DNA of 52,941 bases from Nevskia sp. (lineage in GTDB: Bacteria > Pseudomonadota > Gammaproteobacteria > Nevskiales > Nevskiaceae), in the NCBI GenBank assembly GCA_030694365.1, contig JAUXYM010000089.1, positions 1-52,941 of the forward strand, read 5' to 3'. Shown one piece after another: positions 23,132-33,181 of the stretch. How positions within the stretch are numbered: the first letter of the stretch is position 1; every line of letters starts with the position of its first letter. The translations under genes were made by a program, and so were the position numbers. The notes beneath the pieces are model-generated. The model saw nothing but the letters and a program-made list of their open reading frames with translations. It made no database searches and was not told the origin of the DNA.

Positions 23132-23730
23132 AGGCCCGGCATCTTCAGCAAGTCTGACGGTCGGTCGATGTCGAAGCCGGCCGCCGCCAGCGGCACCGCA
23201 ATGACGCGCGCCGCATTCGCCTTGACGACGCCACGAGCGCCGTCGTCGCCGTCCAGCTTCTGCAGGGCCGACAGGCAATCGGCCGGGAACAGGCAGGGCG
23301 GGCCTCGGTTGTCGCCGAAGCCGGAGACCAGCAGACGGTCCGGCGATTGGCGATGCAGGTCGGCCAGGCGCAGCAGGTCTTTCGAGGTGACTTGCGGCAG
23401 ATCGGCGAGCGTCAGCAGCACACTGGTCGGCGTGCCGACGCGGGCGACCAGGGCATCAACGCCCTGCGCGATCGAACGGCCGACGCCGCGCCACCATTCC
23501 GTGGCATCGACGATGGCCAGCTCCAGCCCGATCAGTTCCGCGCGCACCAGTTCGCCGTGGGCGCCGATCACGATCTGCACCGGCAGCCCGGTCTCCATCG
23601 CAGTCACCGCAGCGTGGCGAACCAGGGTGCAGCCATTCGGCAGTCGAGCCAGCTGCTTGGCACTGCCGTAGCGGGTCGCTGCGCCCGCAGCCATGACCAT
23701 GATGACGGGCGAAGCATTCGGAGCGTTCAT
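23128..23730 (-). CDS. mocA: Molybdenum cofactor cytidylyltransferase MocA-like
   Basis: A 200-residue nucleotidyltransferase of the MobA/MocA group. It converts molybdopterin-Mo to its cytosine dinucleotide form, used by xanthine-oxidase-family enzymes. The nucleotide-binding signature MAAGAATRYGSAKQL is near residue 13, with LLTLADLPQV (about 105) and GPPCLFP (about 147) further on. It overlaps xdhC by four bases (ATGA), so translation is coupled. Together they support maturation of the hydroxylase encoded upstream. The last codons lie in a palindromic repeat. Confidence 0.88.
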   Translation of the reverse strand: MNAPNASPVIMVMAAGAATRYGSAKQLARLPNGCTLVRHAAVTAMETGLPVQIVIGAHGELVRAELIGLELAIVDATEWWRGVGRSIAQGVDALVARVGTPTSVLLTLADLPQVTSKDLLRLADLHRQSPDRLLVSGFGDNRGPPCLFPADCLSALQKLDGDDGARGVVKANAARVIAVPLAAAGFDIDRPSDLLKMPGL

Positions 23731-24833
23731 GCGTGGATCGGTCCAGTCGTTTGACTGAGCGACTCTGCCGCGCGACCACTGGTCACTGCAAGGATTTCGG
23801 CACTGATCGCCAACGCGATTTCTTCCGGCGTTTCCGAACCGAGGTCGAGCCCGGCCGGTGCGCGCAGTTGTTCGGCGGACAGGCCCGAGCCCGCGTACAG
23901 CCGCGCTGCCCGCTGGCGCGAGCCGAGCGAGCCGAGATAGGCGAGCGGCACGTCGCCGAGCGCGCGCAGATAGTCGATGTCGCGGCCGAGGTTGTGGGTC
24001 ATCACCAAGGCGAAGCTGCGCGCATCGAAGTCCAGTTGCTCGGTGATCTGCTGTGGCGTTGCCGTGACGCGGCGGACGTTGTCTGGCAATAGGCCCGGCG
24101 GCGTGCGATCGTCGCGGTCATCGACCAAGGTCACCTGCCAGCCGAGCACGCTGGCGATCCGCGCAAGCGCCACGGCGCCTGCGTTGATGCCGACGATGAA
24201 CAAGGCGTATGGCGGAATCAACGCTTCTAGCAGCACTTCATAAGCGTTGCCGCCGTGCGTGAAGCGCTCGACGCTCGGCGCGATCGGCAGACGATCCAGC
24301 GCCAGATCGGCGAGCACGCCGCTGATCAGCCCGGCGCCGAATTCGTTGACGACGATGCGGCCTTCGTCGATGACCATGCGTCGCGGCTTGGGATTCATCA
24401 CTGCGCCGTCGCGACGGTAGACCGTGGCCAGCACGCCGCTGCGGCGAGCGGCGAGGCAGTCGGCTGTGGCGTCGATGAAGTCGAGATCGCGGGCCTTGGT
24501 CAACGGTTCGATCAGCACTTCCAGTTCGCCGCCGCAGCCGAGTTCCAGCAGCGCATCGAGGCCGGATTCGCGGTCGTAGCGGACGATGCGCGCCGTGCCA
24601 TCGGTGATCACTTCACGGGCGCGGCCGATGATGTCGGCTTCCGGGCAGCCGCCGGACAGACCGCGTATCACGGTGCCATCGCCACAGACCAGCATCCGCG
24701 CGCCGGCGCGGCGAAAGGTCGAGCCGCTGGTCTGAGTCAAGGTCGCCAGCGCGCCGCCGCCTTGCGCGAAGCCGCTGTCGGCTAGCCTGCGCAGGCCGGC
24801 GAGCAGGCTGCCGAATTCCTGGGGGGTGTTCAT
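23727..24833 (-). CDS. xdhC: XdhC/CoxI-family molybdenum cofactor insertion protein
   Basis: A 368-residue accessory protein that binds molybdenum cofactor and delivers it to xanthine-dehydrogenase-type enzymes. The N-terminal XdhC/CoxI domain has TLTQTSGSTFRRAGARM and GLSGGCPEADI (about 26-85). The C-terminal Rossmann domain has LFIVGINAGAVALARIASVLGW (about 206) and YLGSLGSRQRA. In the first domain Cys79 is the likely cofactor-binding residue. It lies between the Mo-subunit gene and mocA on one strand. Confidence 0.92.
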   Translation of the reverse strand: MNTPQEFGSLLAGLRRLADSGFAQGGGALATLTQTSGSTFRRAGARMLVCGDGTVIRGLSGGCPEADIIGRAREVITDGTARIVRYDRESGLDALLELGCGGELEVLIEPLTKARDLDFIDATADCLAARRSGVLATVYRRDGAVMNPKPRRMVIDEGRIVVNEFGAGLISGVLADLALDRLPIAPSVERFTHGGNAYEVLLEALIPPYALFIVGINAGAVALARIASVLGWQVTLVDDRDDRTPPGLLPDNVRRVTATPQQITEQLDFDARSFALVMTHNLGRDIDYLRALGDVPLAYLGSLGSRQRAARLYAGSGLSAEQLRAPAGLDLGSETPEEIALAISAEILAVTSGRAAESLSQTTGPIHA

Positions 24834-24868
24834 GAGGATTCAGCGCAAAGGCGACAAGAAAAAGCGGG

Positions 24869-24951
24869 CTCACGCAGAGAACGCAAAGAACGCAGAGAAA
24901 GACTTGAATCTTCTCCGCTTCTCTCTGCGTCCTCCGCGTTCTCCGCGTGAG
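24869..24951. repeat. Palindromic repeat CTCACGCAGAGAACG / CTCCGCGTGAG, copy B
   Basis: An imperfect inverted repeat in the gap between the Mo-subunit gene and xdhC, related to 21454-21535. Confidence 0.75.
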
Positions 24952-24960
24952 AATTGCCGT

Positions 24961-27231
24961 TCAAGCGCTCAGCTGGTCGCCGAACGGCAGCTTGCGGATG
25001 CGCTTGGCGGTCGCCGCGAACACCGCGTTGGCAACCGCTGGCCCTATCGGTGGTACGCCCGGTTCGCCGACGCCGGTCGGCCTTTCGGCCGAGGCCACCA
25101 GATGCACTTCGATCACCGGCATCTCGTTGATACGCAGCATCGGGTACTCGCCGAAGTTGCCCTGCACGACCTTGCCCTGATCGAAGGTGATTTCGGAATG
25201 CAGGATCGCCGCGAGGCCGAAGCCGATGCCGCCTTCCATCTGCGCCTTGATCACGTCCGGGTTGATCGCCAGACCACAGTCGACGGCGCAGACGACGCGA
25301 TCGACCTTCAGCATGCCGTCGGCATCGATGCTGACCTCGGCCACTTCGGCGACGAAGGTGTTGAACGACTCATGCACGGCGATGCCGCGGCCACGCTTCA
25401 TGCCGGCGATCGGCGCCAGCGGCTTGCCCCAATCGGCCTTGGCCGCCGCCAGTTCCAGCACGCCGAGGTGACGCGGCTGCTTTTCGAGCAGCGCGAGACG
25501 AAACTCGACCGGATCCTTGCCGGCGGCATGCGCCAGCTCGTCGATCATGGTTTCGACGGCATAGGCGGTATGGGTATGGCCGACCGAGCGCCACCAGAGC
25601 ACCGGCAGCTGGTAGTCGATCGTGTGCAGTTCGACTTGCAGGTTGGCGATGTCGTAGCGAGTGTCGGAAGCCCCTTCGACCGAGGTGTGATCGACGCCCT
25701 CATGAACCATGTACGGTTCCAGCGCTGTGCCCTTGGCGATCGACTGGCCGACGATGCGCTGCTGCCAGCCGACCAGCTTGCCGTCCTTGTCGAGGCTGGC
25801 CTTGATGGCATGCACGAACGCCGGGCGGTAGTAGCCGCCACGCATGTCGTCTTCACGGGTCCAGACCATCTTCAGCGGCGCTTTCACGCCTTTCGCATAG
25901 GCGGCCTTGGCCAGGGTGGCGGCTTCGACGATGAAGTCCGACTTCGAACTGGCGCGGCGGCCGAAACTGCCACCGGCATAGAGCTGGGTGATGCTGACCT
26001 GCTCCGGCTTCAGCCCGAGCGTGGCAGCGGCAGCGGCCTGATCGAAGGTCTGGAACTGCTCGCCATTCCAGATCTGGCAGCTGTCGCCGGTGTAATGGAT
26101 GACGCAGTTCAGCGGTTCCATCGCCGCGTGGGCGAGGTAGGGGAATTCGTAGCTCGCTTCGATCAGCTTGGCCGGCTTTTTCAGCGCGGCAGCGGTGTCG
26201 CCACGGGTACCGGCGACCAGGCCCGGCTTGGCGGACAGCTCATGGAACTGCTTGAAAATTTCGGCCGAGCTGAGCTTGAAAGCTTCAGCCTCTTCCCATT
26301 CGACGACCAGCGCATCGCGGCCCTGCTTGGCAACCCAGGTGTTCTTGGCGAGCACTGCAACGGCGGCGCGATTGACACCCGGCACGGCATCGACGCGGAT
26401 CACGTCGACGACGCCGGCCACTGCGCGGGCCTTGCTGTCGTCGAAGCTCTTGATGGTGCTGCCGAAGTGCGGCGCATGCGCGAGCACGGCGACCAGCATG
26501 CCGTCGAGCTTCACGTCCTGGGTGAACTTGGCCGTGCCGTTGGTCTTGGCAGCGGAGTCCTTGCGCGTCGCGGTCAGCGTGCCGATCAGCGTGAAGTCCT
26601 TCGGATCTTTCAGCACCACCTCGGCGGGCACCGGCTGCTTGGCGGCCTTGTCGGCCATCTGGCCGAAGCTGGCTTCCTTCTTCGAAGCGGCATGACGGAT
26701 CGTGCCCTTGCTGACCGTGATCTCGGCGGCCGGCACCTTCCATTCGGCGGCGGCGGCGTTGACCAGCATCGCGCGGGCGGTGGCGCCGGCCTTGCGCATC
26801 GGCTCATGCGAATCGGCCATCGCGGTCGAACCGCCGGTGCCCTGGCCACCGAGCAGGTTGTTCTTGTACTTGGTCACGTCGGCCGGTGCGGCTTCGACCG
26901 AGACCTGCGACCAGTCGGCGTCAAGTTCTTCGGCGGCCAAGGTGGCGAGGCCGGTGAACGCGCCCTGGCCCATTTCCAGATGCTTGGCGATCACCGTCAC
27001 CGAGTTGTCGGCACCGATGCGGATGAAGGCGTTCGGCTCGAACGCCGGGATGTTGCTGGCGACGGTCGCGGCAGTGCCGGCGTCTTTCGACGAGCAGGCA
27101 ACCGGGCCCAGGCAGACGCCAATGGCCAGACCGCCGGTGCCCTGCAGGAAGCTGCGGCGGCTGACATTGATCAGCGGCGTGCTGTTGCTGGCCTTGCCGT
27201 CGTTACCGGTGATGCGATTCAGGATGCCCAT
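24961..27231 (-). CDS. Xanthine-oxidase-family molybdenum hydroxylase, large subunit (IorB-type)
   Basis: A 756-residue molybdopterin-binding subunit resembling isoquinoline 1-oxidoreductase beta and periplasmic aldehyde dehydrogenases. It has a Tat signal ([13 protein letters not shown], about 25-37), so the enzyme is probably exported folded. Mo-cofactor motifs include [16 protein letters not shown] (about 88), GSFGRRASS (about 422) and the C-terminal [10 protein letters not shown] (about 688), whose Glu is likely the catalytic base. The ribosome-binding site is GGAG. The 2Fe-2S subunit gene lies 20 bases upstream. No FAD subunit is present, as usual for this subgroup. The substrate is unknown. 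Confidence 0.9.
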   Translation of the reverse strand: MGILNRITGNDGKASNSTPLINVSRRSFLQGTGGLAIGVCLGPVACSSKDAGTAATVASNIPAFEPNAFIRIGADNSVTVIAKHLEMGQGAFTGLATLAAEELDADWSQVSVEAAPADVTKYKNNLLGGQGTGGSTAMADSHEPMRKAGATARAMLVNAAAAEWKVPAAEITVSKGTIRHAASKKEASFGQMADKAAKQPVPAEVVLKDPKDFTLIGTLTATRKDSAAKTNGTAKFTQDVKLDGMLVAVLAHAPHFGSTIKSFDDSKARAVAGVVDVIRVDAVPGVNRAAVAVLAKNTWVAKQGRDALVVEWEEAEAFKLSSAEIFKQFHELSAKPGLVAGTRGDTAAALKKPAKLIEASYEFPYLAHAAMEPLNCVIHYTGDSCQIWNGEQFQTFDQAAAAATLGLKPEQVSITQLYAGGSFGRRASSKSDFIVEAATLAKAAYAKGVKAPLKMVWTREDDMRGGYYRPAFVHAIKASLDKDGKLVGWQQRIVGQSIAKGTALEPYMVHEGVDHTSVEGASDTRYDIANLQVELHTIDYQLPVLWWRSVGHTHTAYAVETMIDELAHAAGKDPVEFRLALLEKQPRHLGVLELAAAKADWGKPLAPIAGMKRGRGIAVHESFNTFVAEVAEVSIDADGMLKVDRVVCAVDCGLAINPDVIKAQMEGGIGFGLAAILHSEITFDQGKVVQGNFGEYPMLRINEMPVIEVHLVASAERPTGVGEPGVPPIGPAVANAVFAATAKRIRKLPFGDQLSA

Positions 27232-27251
27232 GCTGATGATCTCCGGTGGGT

Positions 27252-27710
<459 letters not shown>

Positions 27711-27764
27711 GGGAGGGCTCGGGAGCGATGGCTGCCGCCATGATAGGGGAGCGAAGGCCGACAG

Positions 27765-27782
27765 TGTTAACGATCGGTAACA
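27765..27782. promoter_or_regulatory. Near-perfect 18-bp palindrome TGTTAACGATCGGTAACA
   Basis: An imperfect dyad (two mismatched base pairs) between the divergent hydroxylase operon and rpsP, 55 bases before the hydroxylase start. It could be an operator for an unidentified regulator; no matching known motif is claimed. Confidence 0.4.
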
Positions 27783-27985
27783 TTCATTCGATCTTCATTC
27801 ATCCGCAGCAGGTCAACTCAGCTTCTCGGAGATGACAAGGCGTGCAGGCTTGTCGTCTCAATGGCGCGAGGCGAGGGCGAGCGCGAGCAATTTACGGGCC
27901 GATCTTTCAATTTGGGGGGGCGGGCATTATCATTCCGCGCTTTCGCGTACCTTGCGTCAGCATTTCCTTAAGAGCTCAAAAGATC

Positions 27986-28240
27986 ATGATGAAGATTCGT
28001 CTGGCCCGCGCCGGAGCCAAGAAGCGCCCGTTCTACCACGTCGTTGCGACCGATAGCCGTTCGTCGCGCGATGGCAAGTTCGTCGAGCGCCTGGGTTTCT
28101 ACAACCCGAATGCCCGTGGCGGCGAGCAGAAGCTGGTGGTCGACACCGCCCGTATCGCCTACTGGCAGCAGAACGGCGCCCAGGTGTCGGAGCGCGTTGC
28201 TTACCTCGTCAAGAGCGCGCCGGTCGCTGTTGCGGCCTGA
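27986..28240 (+). CDS. rpsP: 30S ribosomal protein bS16
   Basis: An 84-residue ribosomal protein of the small subunit body. It begins [20 protein letters not shown] and has the usual [13 protein letters not shown] core. The open frame begins upstream at 27842, but family members start at the KIRLAR segment; ATG 27986 or 27989 is right. It is the first gene of the conserved rpsP-rimM-trmD-rplS operon. Confidence 0.97.
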   Translation: MMKIRLARAGAKKRPFYHVVATDSRSSRDGKFVERLGFYNPNARGGEQKLVVDTARIAYWQQNGAQVSERVAYLVKSAPVAVAA

Positions 28241-28241
28241 A

Positions 28242-28766
28242 GTGTCGGATAGCACGCGCTTGGTGACGCTGGGTCGCGTCGCCGGCGTCTTCGGTGTCAA
28301 GGGTTGGGTCAAGATCGTTTCCAACACCCGCCCTGCAGACAACCTCCTGAAGTACCCGTTGTGGTGGCTCGGTGGCGATGATGGTTATGCGTCGACCCTG
28401 GTCGACGCGAAAGCCCAAGTCAACGGCATCATCGCCCAGTTGTCCGGGCGAGATGGCCAGCCGATCACCGATCGCGATATCGCGGCCCGGTTGGTCGGCA
28501 AGGATATTTCGGTCGATCGCACGGAACTGCCGCCGGCACCGGCCGGCAGCTACTACTGGGCGGACCTGATTGGCATGAGCGTCGTCTCCAACAACGACGA
28601 GCCGCTCGGCACGGTCACCGGCATGATGGAGAACGGCGTGCAGGATGTGCTGGTACTGAGCGATGGCGAAGTCGAAAGACTGATTCCGTTCGTGCAGGGG
28701 CCAATCATCCTGTCGGTGGATGCCGAAGCCCGGCGCATCGTCGCCGACTGGGCGCCGGATTACTGA
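28242..28766 (+). CDS. rimM: Ribosome maturation factor RimM
   Basis: A 174-residue protein that assists assembly of the 30S head and binds S19. The N-terminal RimM barrel (LGRVAGVFGVKGWVKI) is followed by a PRC-barrel (YYWADLIGMSV ... LIPFVQGPIIL). The start is GTG at 28242, one base after the rpsP stop. It ends with a TGA just before the trmD start. A normal member of the operon. Confidence 0.95.
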   Translation: MSDSTRLVTLGRVAGVFGVKGWVKIVSNTRPADNLLKYPLWWLGGDDGYASTLVDAKAQVNGIIAQLSGRDGQPITDRDIAARLVGKDISVDRTELPPAPAGSYYWADLIGMSVVSNNDEPLGTVTGMMENGVQDVLVLSDGEVERLIPFVQGPIILSVDAEARRIVADWAPDY

Positions 28767-28767
28767 G

Positions 28768-29514
28768 TTGAAGCTTGAAGTGGTGAGCCTGTTCCCGGCT
28801 TTCGTGGAGCAGGTGGTCAAGGTCGGCATCCCGCGGAAAGCGGTCGATTGCGGCGCACTGGAATTCCAGGCTCGCGATCTCCGCAATTACAGCGACGGGG
28901 CTGACCGCCGGGTCGACGATCGTTCCTACGGGGGCGGTCCCGGCATGGTGATGGAACCAGGGCCCTTGGCCGATGCGATCGCCGCCGCGAAAACGGCGAT
29001 CGGCGTCGACGCCAAGGTCGTCGCGCTCAGCCCGCAAGGGCTGCCGATGACCCAGGCGCTGGTGCAGCAACTGGCAGCAGAACCGGCCCTGGTGCTGATC
29101 TGCGGACGCTACGAAGGGCTGGATGAGCGGGTCATGCCGCTGATCGACTTCGAAGTGTCGCTGGGCGATTTCGTGCTGTCGGGCGGGGAACTCGCCGCGA
29201 TGGTGCTGGTGGACGCGATGGCGCGCTTGCTGCCGGGCGTGCTGGGGCATGAGGGATCGGCCGAGGCCGATTCGTTCAGCGACGGCCTGCTCGATCATCC
29301 GCACTACACGCGGCCACCGATGTGGCGCGAGCAGGCAGTGCCGGACGTGCTGTTGTCCGGCGATCATGCGAAAATCGCCCGTTGGCGCAGAAAACAGGCG
29401 TTAGGGGCCACTTTCCTGAAGCGACCTGACTTGCTGGAAAAGCTGCAAATCAGCCGTACCGATGCCGAGCTGCTGCGGGAGTTTCTATCCGAGCACTCCG
29501 GCGAGAAAAATTAG
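28768..29514 (+). CDS. trmD: tRNA (guanine-N1)-methyltransferase TrmD
   Basis: A 248-residue SPOUT methyltransferase that methylates G37 of tRNAs with a G at position 36, preventing frameshifts. Motifs: KLEVVSLFPAFVEQ at the start, SYGGGPGMVM (about 53), CGRYEGLDERV (about 112), and the trefoil-knot SAM site LSGGELAAMVLVD. TTG at 28768, one base after the rimM stop, gives the family start; the earlier frame start at 28720 lies inside rimM. Confidence 0.95.
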   Translation: MKLEVVSLFPAFVEQVVKVGIPRKAVDCGALEFQARDLRNYSDGADRRVDDRSYGGGPGMVMEPGPLADAIAAAKTAIGVDAKVVALSPQGLPMTQALVQQLAAEPALVLICGRYEGLDERVMPLIDFEVSLGDFVLSGGELAAMVLVDAMARLLPGVLGHEGSAEADSFSDGLLDHPHYTRPPMWREQAVPDVLLSGDHAKIARWRRKQALGATFLKRPDLLEKLQISRTDAELLREFLSEHSGEKN

Positions 29515-29553
29515 ACGTCGAACGACGTCACCATTGAAACGAGGTGTTTTGAC

Positions 29554-29904
29554 ATGAGCAAGATCATTCAGGCGTTGGATGCAGAGACGATGGCCGGCAA
29601 GGTTATCCCGGATTTCCGCCCGGGGGACACGGTCGAAGTGAAGGTGAAGGTCAAGGAAGGCGACCGCGAGCGTCTCCAGGCCTATGAAGGCGTGGTGATT
29701 GCCAAGCGTTCGCGCGGCGTCAACTCCGCATTCACCGTGCGCAAGATGTCGCATGGCGAAGGCGTCGAGCGCGTCTTCCAGGCCTACAGCCCGCAGGTCG
29801 CCGAAATCACCATCAAGCGCCGCGGCAGCGTCGCCCGCGCCAAGCTGTACTACCTGCGCGGCCGTCAGGGCAAGGCGGCTCGCATCAAGGAAAAGCTGGG
29901 CTAA
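29554..29904 (+). CDS. rplS: 50S ribosomal protein bL19
   Basis: A 116-residue protein at the subunit interface. Family motifs are present: [43 protein letters not shown] and [24 protein letters not shown] ribosome-binding site is upstream. It ends the rpsP operon, followed by a strong terminator. Confidence 0.98.
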   Translation: MSKIIQALDAETMAGKVIPDFRPGDTVEVKVKVKEGDRERLQAYEGVVIAKRSRGVNSAFTVRKMSHGEGVERVFQAYSPQVAEITIKRRGSVARAKLYYLRGRQGKAARIKEKLG

Positions 29905-29941
29905 GACTTCTCGCGCGCCACCAGGGCGCGCCGCAGTCCCA

Positions 29942-29988
29942 GACAGGCACAAAAAAGCCGGGTGATCCCCGGCTTTTTTGTGCCTGTC
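29942..29988. terminator. Strong bidirectional terminator after rplS
   Basis: A 21-base perfect stem (29942-29962 with 29968-29988) around a five-base loop, with A6 on the left arm and T6 on the right arm. It can stop transcription from rplS and from the convergent tetR gene. Confidence 0.95.
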
Positions 29989-30001
29989 CGCCGTTGTCGA
30001 C

Positions 30002-30667
30002 TCAGGTCTGGATCACCGTCATGCCGGGTGCGATGCCGCGGCCGAGCTTGGCGCGTGGGCCGCTGAGGCCGAAGGTCTGGATCCCTTCGACCAGCATCCG
30101 GGTCGCGAAACGGGCCGCCTGCTCGGCATCGCGGTTGCCCTGTTCGCAGAGCACCCGGCCGATTTCGAAAGCAATGCCGTACAGCGCGGCGGCGAGCAGA
30201 TCGACATCGAGATCCGGGAACAGGCCGCGCATCATCGCGTCGCGCAGGTCGGCCTTGAGCTGCTGCATCGGGATACCGACCACGGTCTCCCGGAACAGGC
30301 CGCGCACCGTGTGCTCGTTGCGCAGGATCAGTTCGAAGAAGCAGGGCTCGTCGACGATCTTCAGGAACAGCGTGTGGAAAGCACCGTAGACGAACTCGTC
30401 GAGCGTTGCCGCCCTAGCGCGCAAGTCGTGCATGCGTTGGGTGATCTCGCTGATGCGCTCGTCGAGAATCTTCCGGAACATCGTTTCCTTGTCCGGGAAG
30501 TAGTTGTAGAAGGTGCCCGGTGCCAGCCCGCTTTCGCGAACGATGTCGCGCACCGTGACTGCATCGAAACCTATCTGCAGGAAGCAGATCCGCGCCGCCT
30601 CGATCAGCGTGGCGCGGTTCGCCTGCTTGTTGTGTTCGCGTTTGTTGTCGCGGGGCAGGGAAGACAA
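30002..30667 (-). CDS. TetR-family transcriptional regulator
   Basis: A 221-residue repressor-type protein. The N-terminal helix-turn-helix is clear: RATLIEAARICFLQIGFDAVTVRDI then SGLAPGTFYNYFPDKETMF (about 18-68). The remaining helices form the ligand domain and match no named subfamily with certainty. It lies just after an enoyl-CoA isomerase-like gene on the same strand and probably controls lipid or acyl-CoA metabolism genes nearby; this is inferred from context. Confidence 0.9.
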   Translation of the reverse strand: MSSLPRDNKREHNKQANRATLIEAARICFLQIGFDAVTVRDIVRESGLAPGTFYNYFPDKETMFRKILDERISEITQRMHDLRARAATLDEFVYGAFHTLFLKIVDEPCFFELILRNEHTVRGLFRETVVGIPMQQLKADLRDAMMRGLFPDLDVDLLAAALYGIAFEIGRVLCEQGNRDAEQAARFATRMLVEGIQTFGLSGPRAKLGRGIAPGMTVIQT

Positions 30668-30686
30668 GGCTTTCGTCCCCAGTCGT

Positions 30687-31514
30687 TCAGTTGAACTTGG
30701 AGAAATCCGGCTTGCGCTTGGCGATGAACGCAGTCATCGCTTCCATCGCTTCCGGTTGGCGCAGCATCGGGATGAAGTGATCGGCTTCGAGCGGAATCGC
30801 TTCCTGCACCCGGCCGTCGGACCAGCGCTTCATCAGCATCTTGGTCACTCGCAGCGCGTTCGGCGGCTGGGCGGCGAGCTTCAGCGCCCGGGAAGCTGCA
30901 TGGGCTTCAAGCTCGTCTTCCGGCAACACCGCGTTGACCAGGCCGCAGGCCTCGGCCACCGCAGCGGTGAAGGCTTCGCCGAGCAGCAGCATTTCCGCTG
31001 CCTTCACATGGCCGATCATCCTTGGCAGCAGATAGGTCGACGCGAACTCGGCACAGATGCCGATGTTGACGAACGGAAACTGGAGGCGGGCGCCAGTGCC
31101 GGCGTAGACCAGGTCGCAGTGCAGCAGCATCGTCGCGCCGATGCCGACCGCCGGGCCGTTGACGGCAGCGACCACCGGCTTCGGCAGTGCGGCCAGCGCG
31201 TGCATGAAGCGCAGCACCGGGTTCTCGTGCTTCGGCGTGTTGTGGTCGAGCTTCAGGAAGTCCTGCAGATCGTTGCCGGCGCAGAACGAATTACCAGTGC
31301 CGGTGAACAGCACGACTCGGACTTCCGGGTTCGCGGCGGCCTCTTCGACGGCTGCGCCCATCGCCACATACATGTCCTGGGTCAGCGCGTTCTTCTTGTC
31401 GGCGCGATTCAGGCGGATGGTCATCACGCGGTCCTTGATGTCGGTCAGGATCAGCGGATTCTGCGGTTGGGTCACAAGCAACTCCGGGATAGTCAGCGGG
31501 CAATGAGCCATCAT
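30687..31514 (-). CDS. Enoyl-CoA hydratase/isomerase family protein
   Basis: A 275-residue crotonase-fold enzyme of acyl-CoA metabolism. The substrate loop FCAGNDLQDF and the oxyanion-hole glycines in NGPAVGIGATML (about 128) are visible. The hydratase-type Glu after the second glycine is replaced (GIGATM). The segment ICAEFASTYLLPRMIG carries Glu in the position used by delta3-delta2-enoyl-CoA isomerases. An isomerase role is therefore more likely than hydratase. It is upstream of tetR on the same strand, with a 19-base gap. Confidence 0.88.
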   Translation of the reverse strand: MMAHCPLTIPELLVTQPQNPLILTDIKDRVMTIRLNRADKKNALTQDMYVAMGAAVEEAAANPEVRVVLFTGTGNSFCAGNDLQDFLKLDHNTPKHENPVLRFMHALAALPKPVVAAVNGPAVGIGATMLLHCDLVYAGTGARLQFPFVNIGICAEFASTYLLPRMIGHVKAAEMLLLGEAFTAAVAEACGLVNAVLPEDELEAHAASRALKLAAQPPNALRVTKMLMKRWSDGRVQEAIPLEADHFIPMLRQPEAMEAMTAFIAKRKPDFSKFN

Positions 31515-31619
31515 GCCCCAGCCCCTATCGCGTCGTCATTCGGCAATGAAGCTTGCCGTAGCGTCCGGCCGATTTTCAAGCCTCGGTGCAAGGCTGAAAA
31601 TGCTGCACCTCGGCAGCGC

Positions 31620-32081
31620 TCAGCGGCGCGGCGACACGTACATGGTGATGTCGGATTCCATGACCACGATGCCGGCGCTGTCCAGCACCTGAACCGGCAG
31701 CACCACGTCGCCACGAAAATCGTCGGCGAACGCGGGCGTCCATTCCAGCACTGCATGCAGATCGGTCGCCGCTTTCTTCAGATAGCGCACGGTCATGCCT
31801 TTCGGAATCCAGCGCAGCGCTTTCGGCAAGGTCGCTTCGATCAGCAGGCCACCGACCAGTTCGCAGAGATTGCACATCGCGATCGCGTGCACGGTGCCGA
31901 TATGGTTCTGCACCGCGCGCCGCTTGCGCAAGCTCGCTTCACAGCGGCCGAGACGAAGATCGGTCACCAGTGGCCGGATGCTGCCGAAGTACGGCGCGGT
32001 GCGGCAGACGCCGCGGCTGAACAGTTTGCGCCCGAGCGGCAGTCGCGACAGCGCAGCGAACAGCTTGAGCGGCGAGGGCAC
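31620..32081 (-). CDS. DUF4442/hotdog-fold thioesterase-like protein
   Basis: A 153-residue protein with the look of DUF4442 hotdog proteins (YiiD-C/PaaI-like). Visible features: the helix HIGTVHAIAMCNLCELVGGLL (about 70-90), strands KGMTVRYLKKA, and the DSAGIVVMESDITMYV end. A role in acyl-CoA or acyl-ACP hydrolysis is plausible but not shown. The start is taken as GTG at 32081, five bases after the prs stop; the frame from 32186 overlaps prs and its extra residues match nothing. Confidence 0.75.
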   Translation of the reverse strand: MPSPLKLFAALSRLPLGRKLFSRGVCRTAPYFGSIRPLVTDLRLGRCEASLRKRRAVQNHIGTVHAIAMCNLCELVGGLLIEATLPKALRWIPKGMTVRYLKKAATDLHAVLEWTPAFADDFRGDVVLPVQVLDSAGIVVMESDITMYVSPRR

Positions 32082-32086
32082 GAGGA

Positions 32087-33046
32087 TCAGTCGACGTACA
32101 GCGAGCTGACCGATTCCTCGGCGCTGACTCGGCGGATGGTTTCCGCGAGCAGGCCGGCGATCGACAGCTGGCGAATCTTCGGGCAAGCCTTGGCTTCCTT
32201 CGACAGCACGATGGTGTCGGTGCAGACCATCACATCGAGCTGGGAGTTCTGGATGTTCGAGATCGCCGGCCCGGACAGCACCGGATGGGTCACATAGGCG
32301 ACGACCTTGATCGCGCCATGTTCCTTCAGCGCCGCAGCCGCCTTGCCGAGTGTGCCGGCGGTATCGACGAGATCGTCGATCAGCACGCAGGTCTTGCCGG
32401 AGACATCGCCGATGATGTTCATCACCTGCGATTCGTTGGCGCGCGGACGGCGCTTGTCGATGATCGCCAGGTCTGCCTCGTCGAGCTGCTTGGCCAGCGC
32501 ACGCGCACGGACCACGCCGCCGACGTCCGGCGAGACGACGATCAGGTTTTCGTACTTCTGGCGCCAGATGTCACCGAGCAGCACCGGGCTGGCGTAGACA
32601 TTGTCGACCGGGATATCGAAGAAGCCTTGGATCTGGTCGGCGTGGAGATCGACGGTCAGCACGCGATGGGCACCGCATTCGCCGATCATGTCGGCCACCA
32701 CCTTGGCGCTGATCGGCACCCGTGCCGAACGCGGGCGGCGATCCTGACGGGCGTAGCCGAAGTAGGGCACGACGGCGGTGATGCGGCCTGCCGACGCACG
32801 CTTGAAAGCGTCGAGCATCATCAGCAGTTCCATGATGTGCTGATCGGTCGGCGCGTGCGTCGGCTGGATCACGAAGACGTCCTTGCCACGCACGTTTTCG
32901 AGAATCTCGATCTGCACTTCGCCATCCGAGAAGCGGCCCAGCGACATCTTGCCGAGCGGCATGTGCAGGTAGTTCGCGATGTCCTGGGCGAGGGCCGGAT
33001 TGGCACTGCCGCTGAACAACATCAACTGGGCTGAACTGTCTGACAT
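32087..33046 (-). CDS. prs: Ribose-phosphate pyrophosphokinase
   Basis: A 319-residue enzyme making PRPP from ribose 5-phosphate and ATP for nucleotide, histidine and tryptophan synthesis. Motifs: [11 protein letters not shown] (start), [21 protein letters not shown] (flexible loop), [15 protein letters not shown] (Mg-binding), and the PRPP-binding loop [12 protein letters not shown] (about 215-226). ATG 33046 fits the family; the frame before it (to 33136) does not. tRNA-Gln lies upstream on the same strand. Confidence 0.97.
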   Translation of the reverse strand: MSDSSAQLMLFSGSANPALAQDIANYLHMPLGKMSLGRFSDGEVQIEILENVRGKDVFVIQPTHAPTDQHIMELLMMLDAFKRASAGRITAVVPYFGYARQDRRPRSARVPISAKVVADMIGECGAHRVLTVDLHADQIQGFFDIPVDNVYASPVLLGDIWRQKYENLIVVSPDVGGVVRARALAKQLDEADLAIIDKRRPRANESQVMNIIGDVSGKTCVLIDDLVDTAGTLGKAAAALKEHGAIKVVAYVTHPVLSGPAISNIQNSQLDVMVCTDTIVLSKEAKACPKIRQLSIAGLLAETIRRVSAEESVSSLYVD

Positions 33047-33114
33047 CGGGGCTCGGGGGATTTTATAGGGGCGTGGGCTGCGTCGGCGCAGCTCGGGACT
33101 AGCGGCACAACTGG

Positions 33115-33181
33115 GCCCCCGCCTTCGCGGGGGCAATCAATTTCGTAAGTGCCCAGAAACCGGCACTAACGAAATTTGATT
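33115..33181. repeat. Two hairpins between tRNA-Gln and prs
   Basis: GCCCCCGC-cttc-GCGGGGGC at 33115-33134, and an imperfect 19/20-base inverted repeat (33135-33153 with 33162-33181) that reaches the CCA end of the tRNA. They may form the tRNA terminator or processing region; no T tract is present. Confidence 0.5.

Noticed and set aside
30513-32297. Open frame of 594 codons on the plus strand
   Set aside because: It runs antisense to tetR, the enoyl-CoA isomerase-like gene, the DUF4442 gene and the end of prs, which all have clear motifs.
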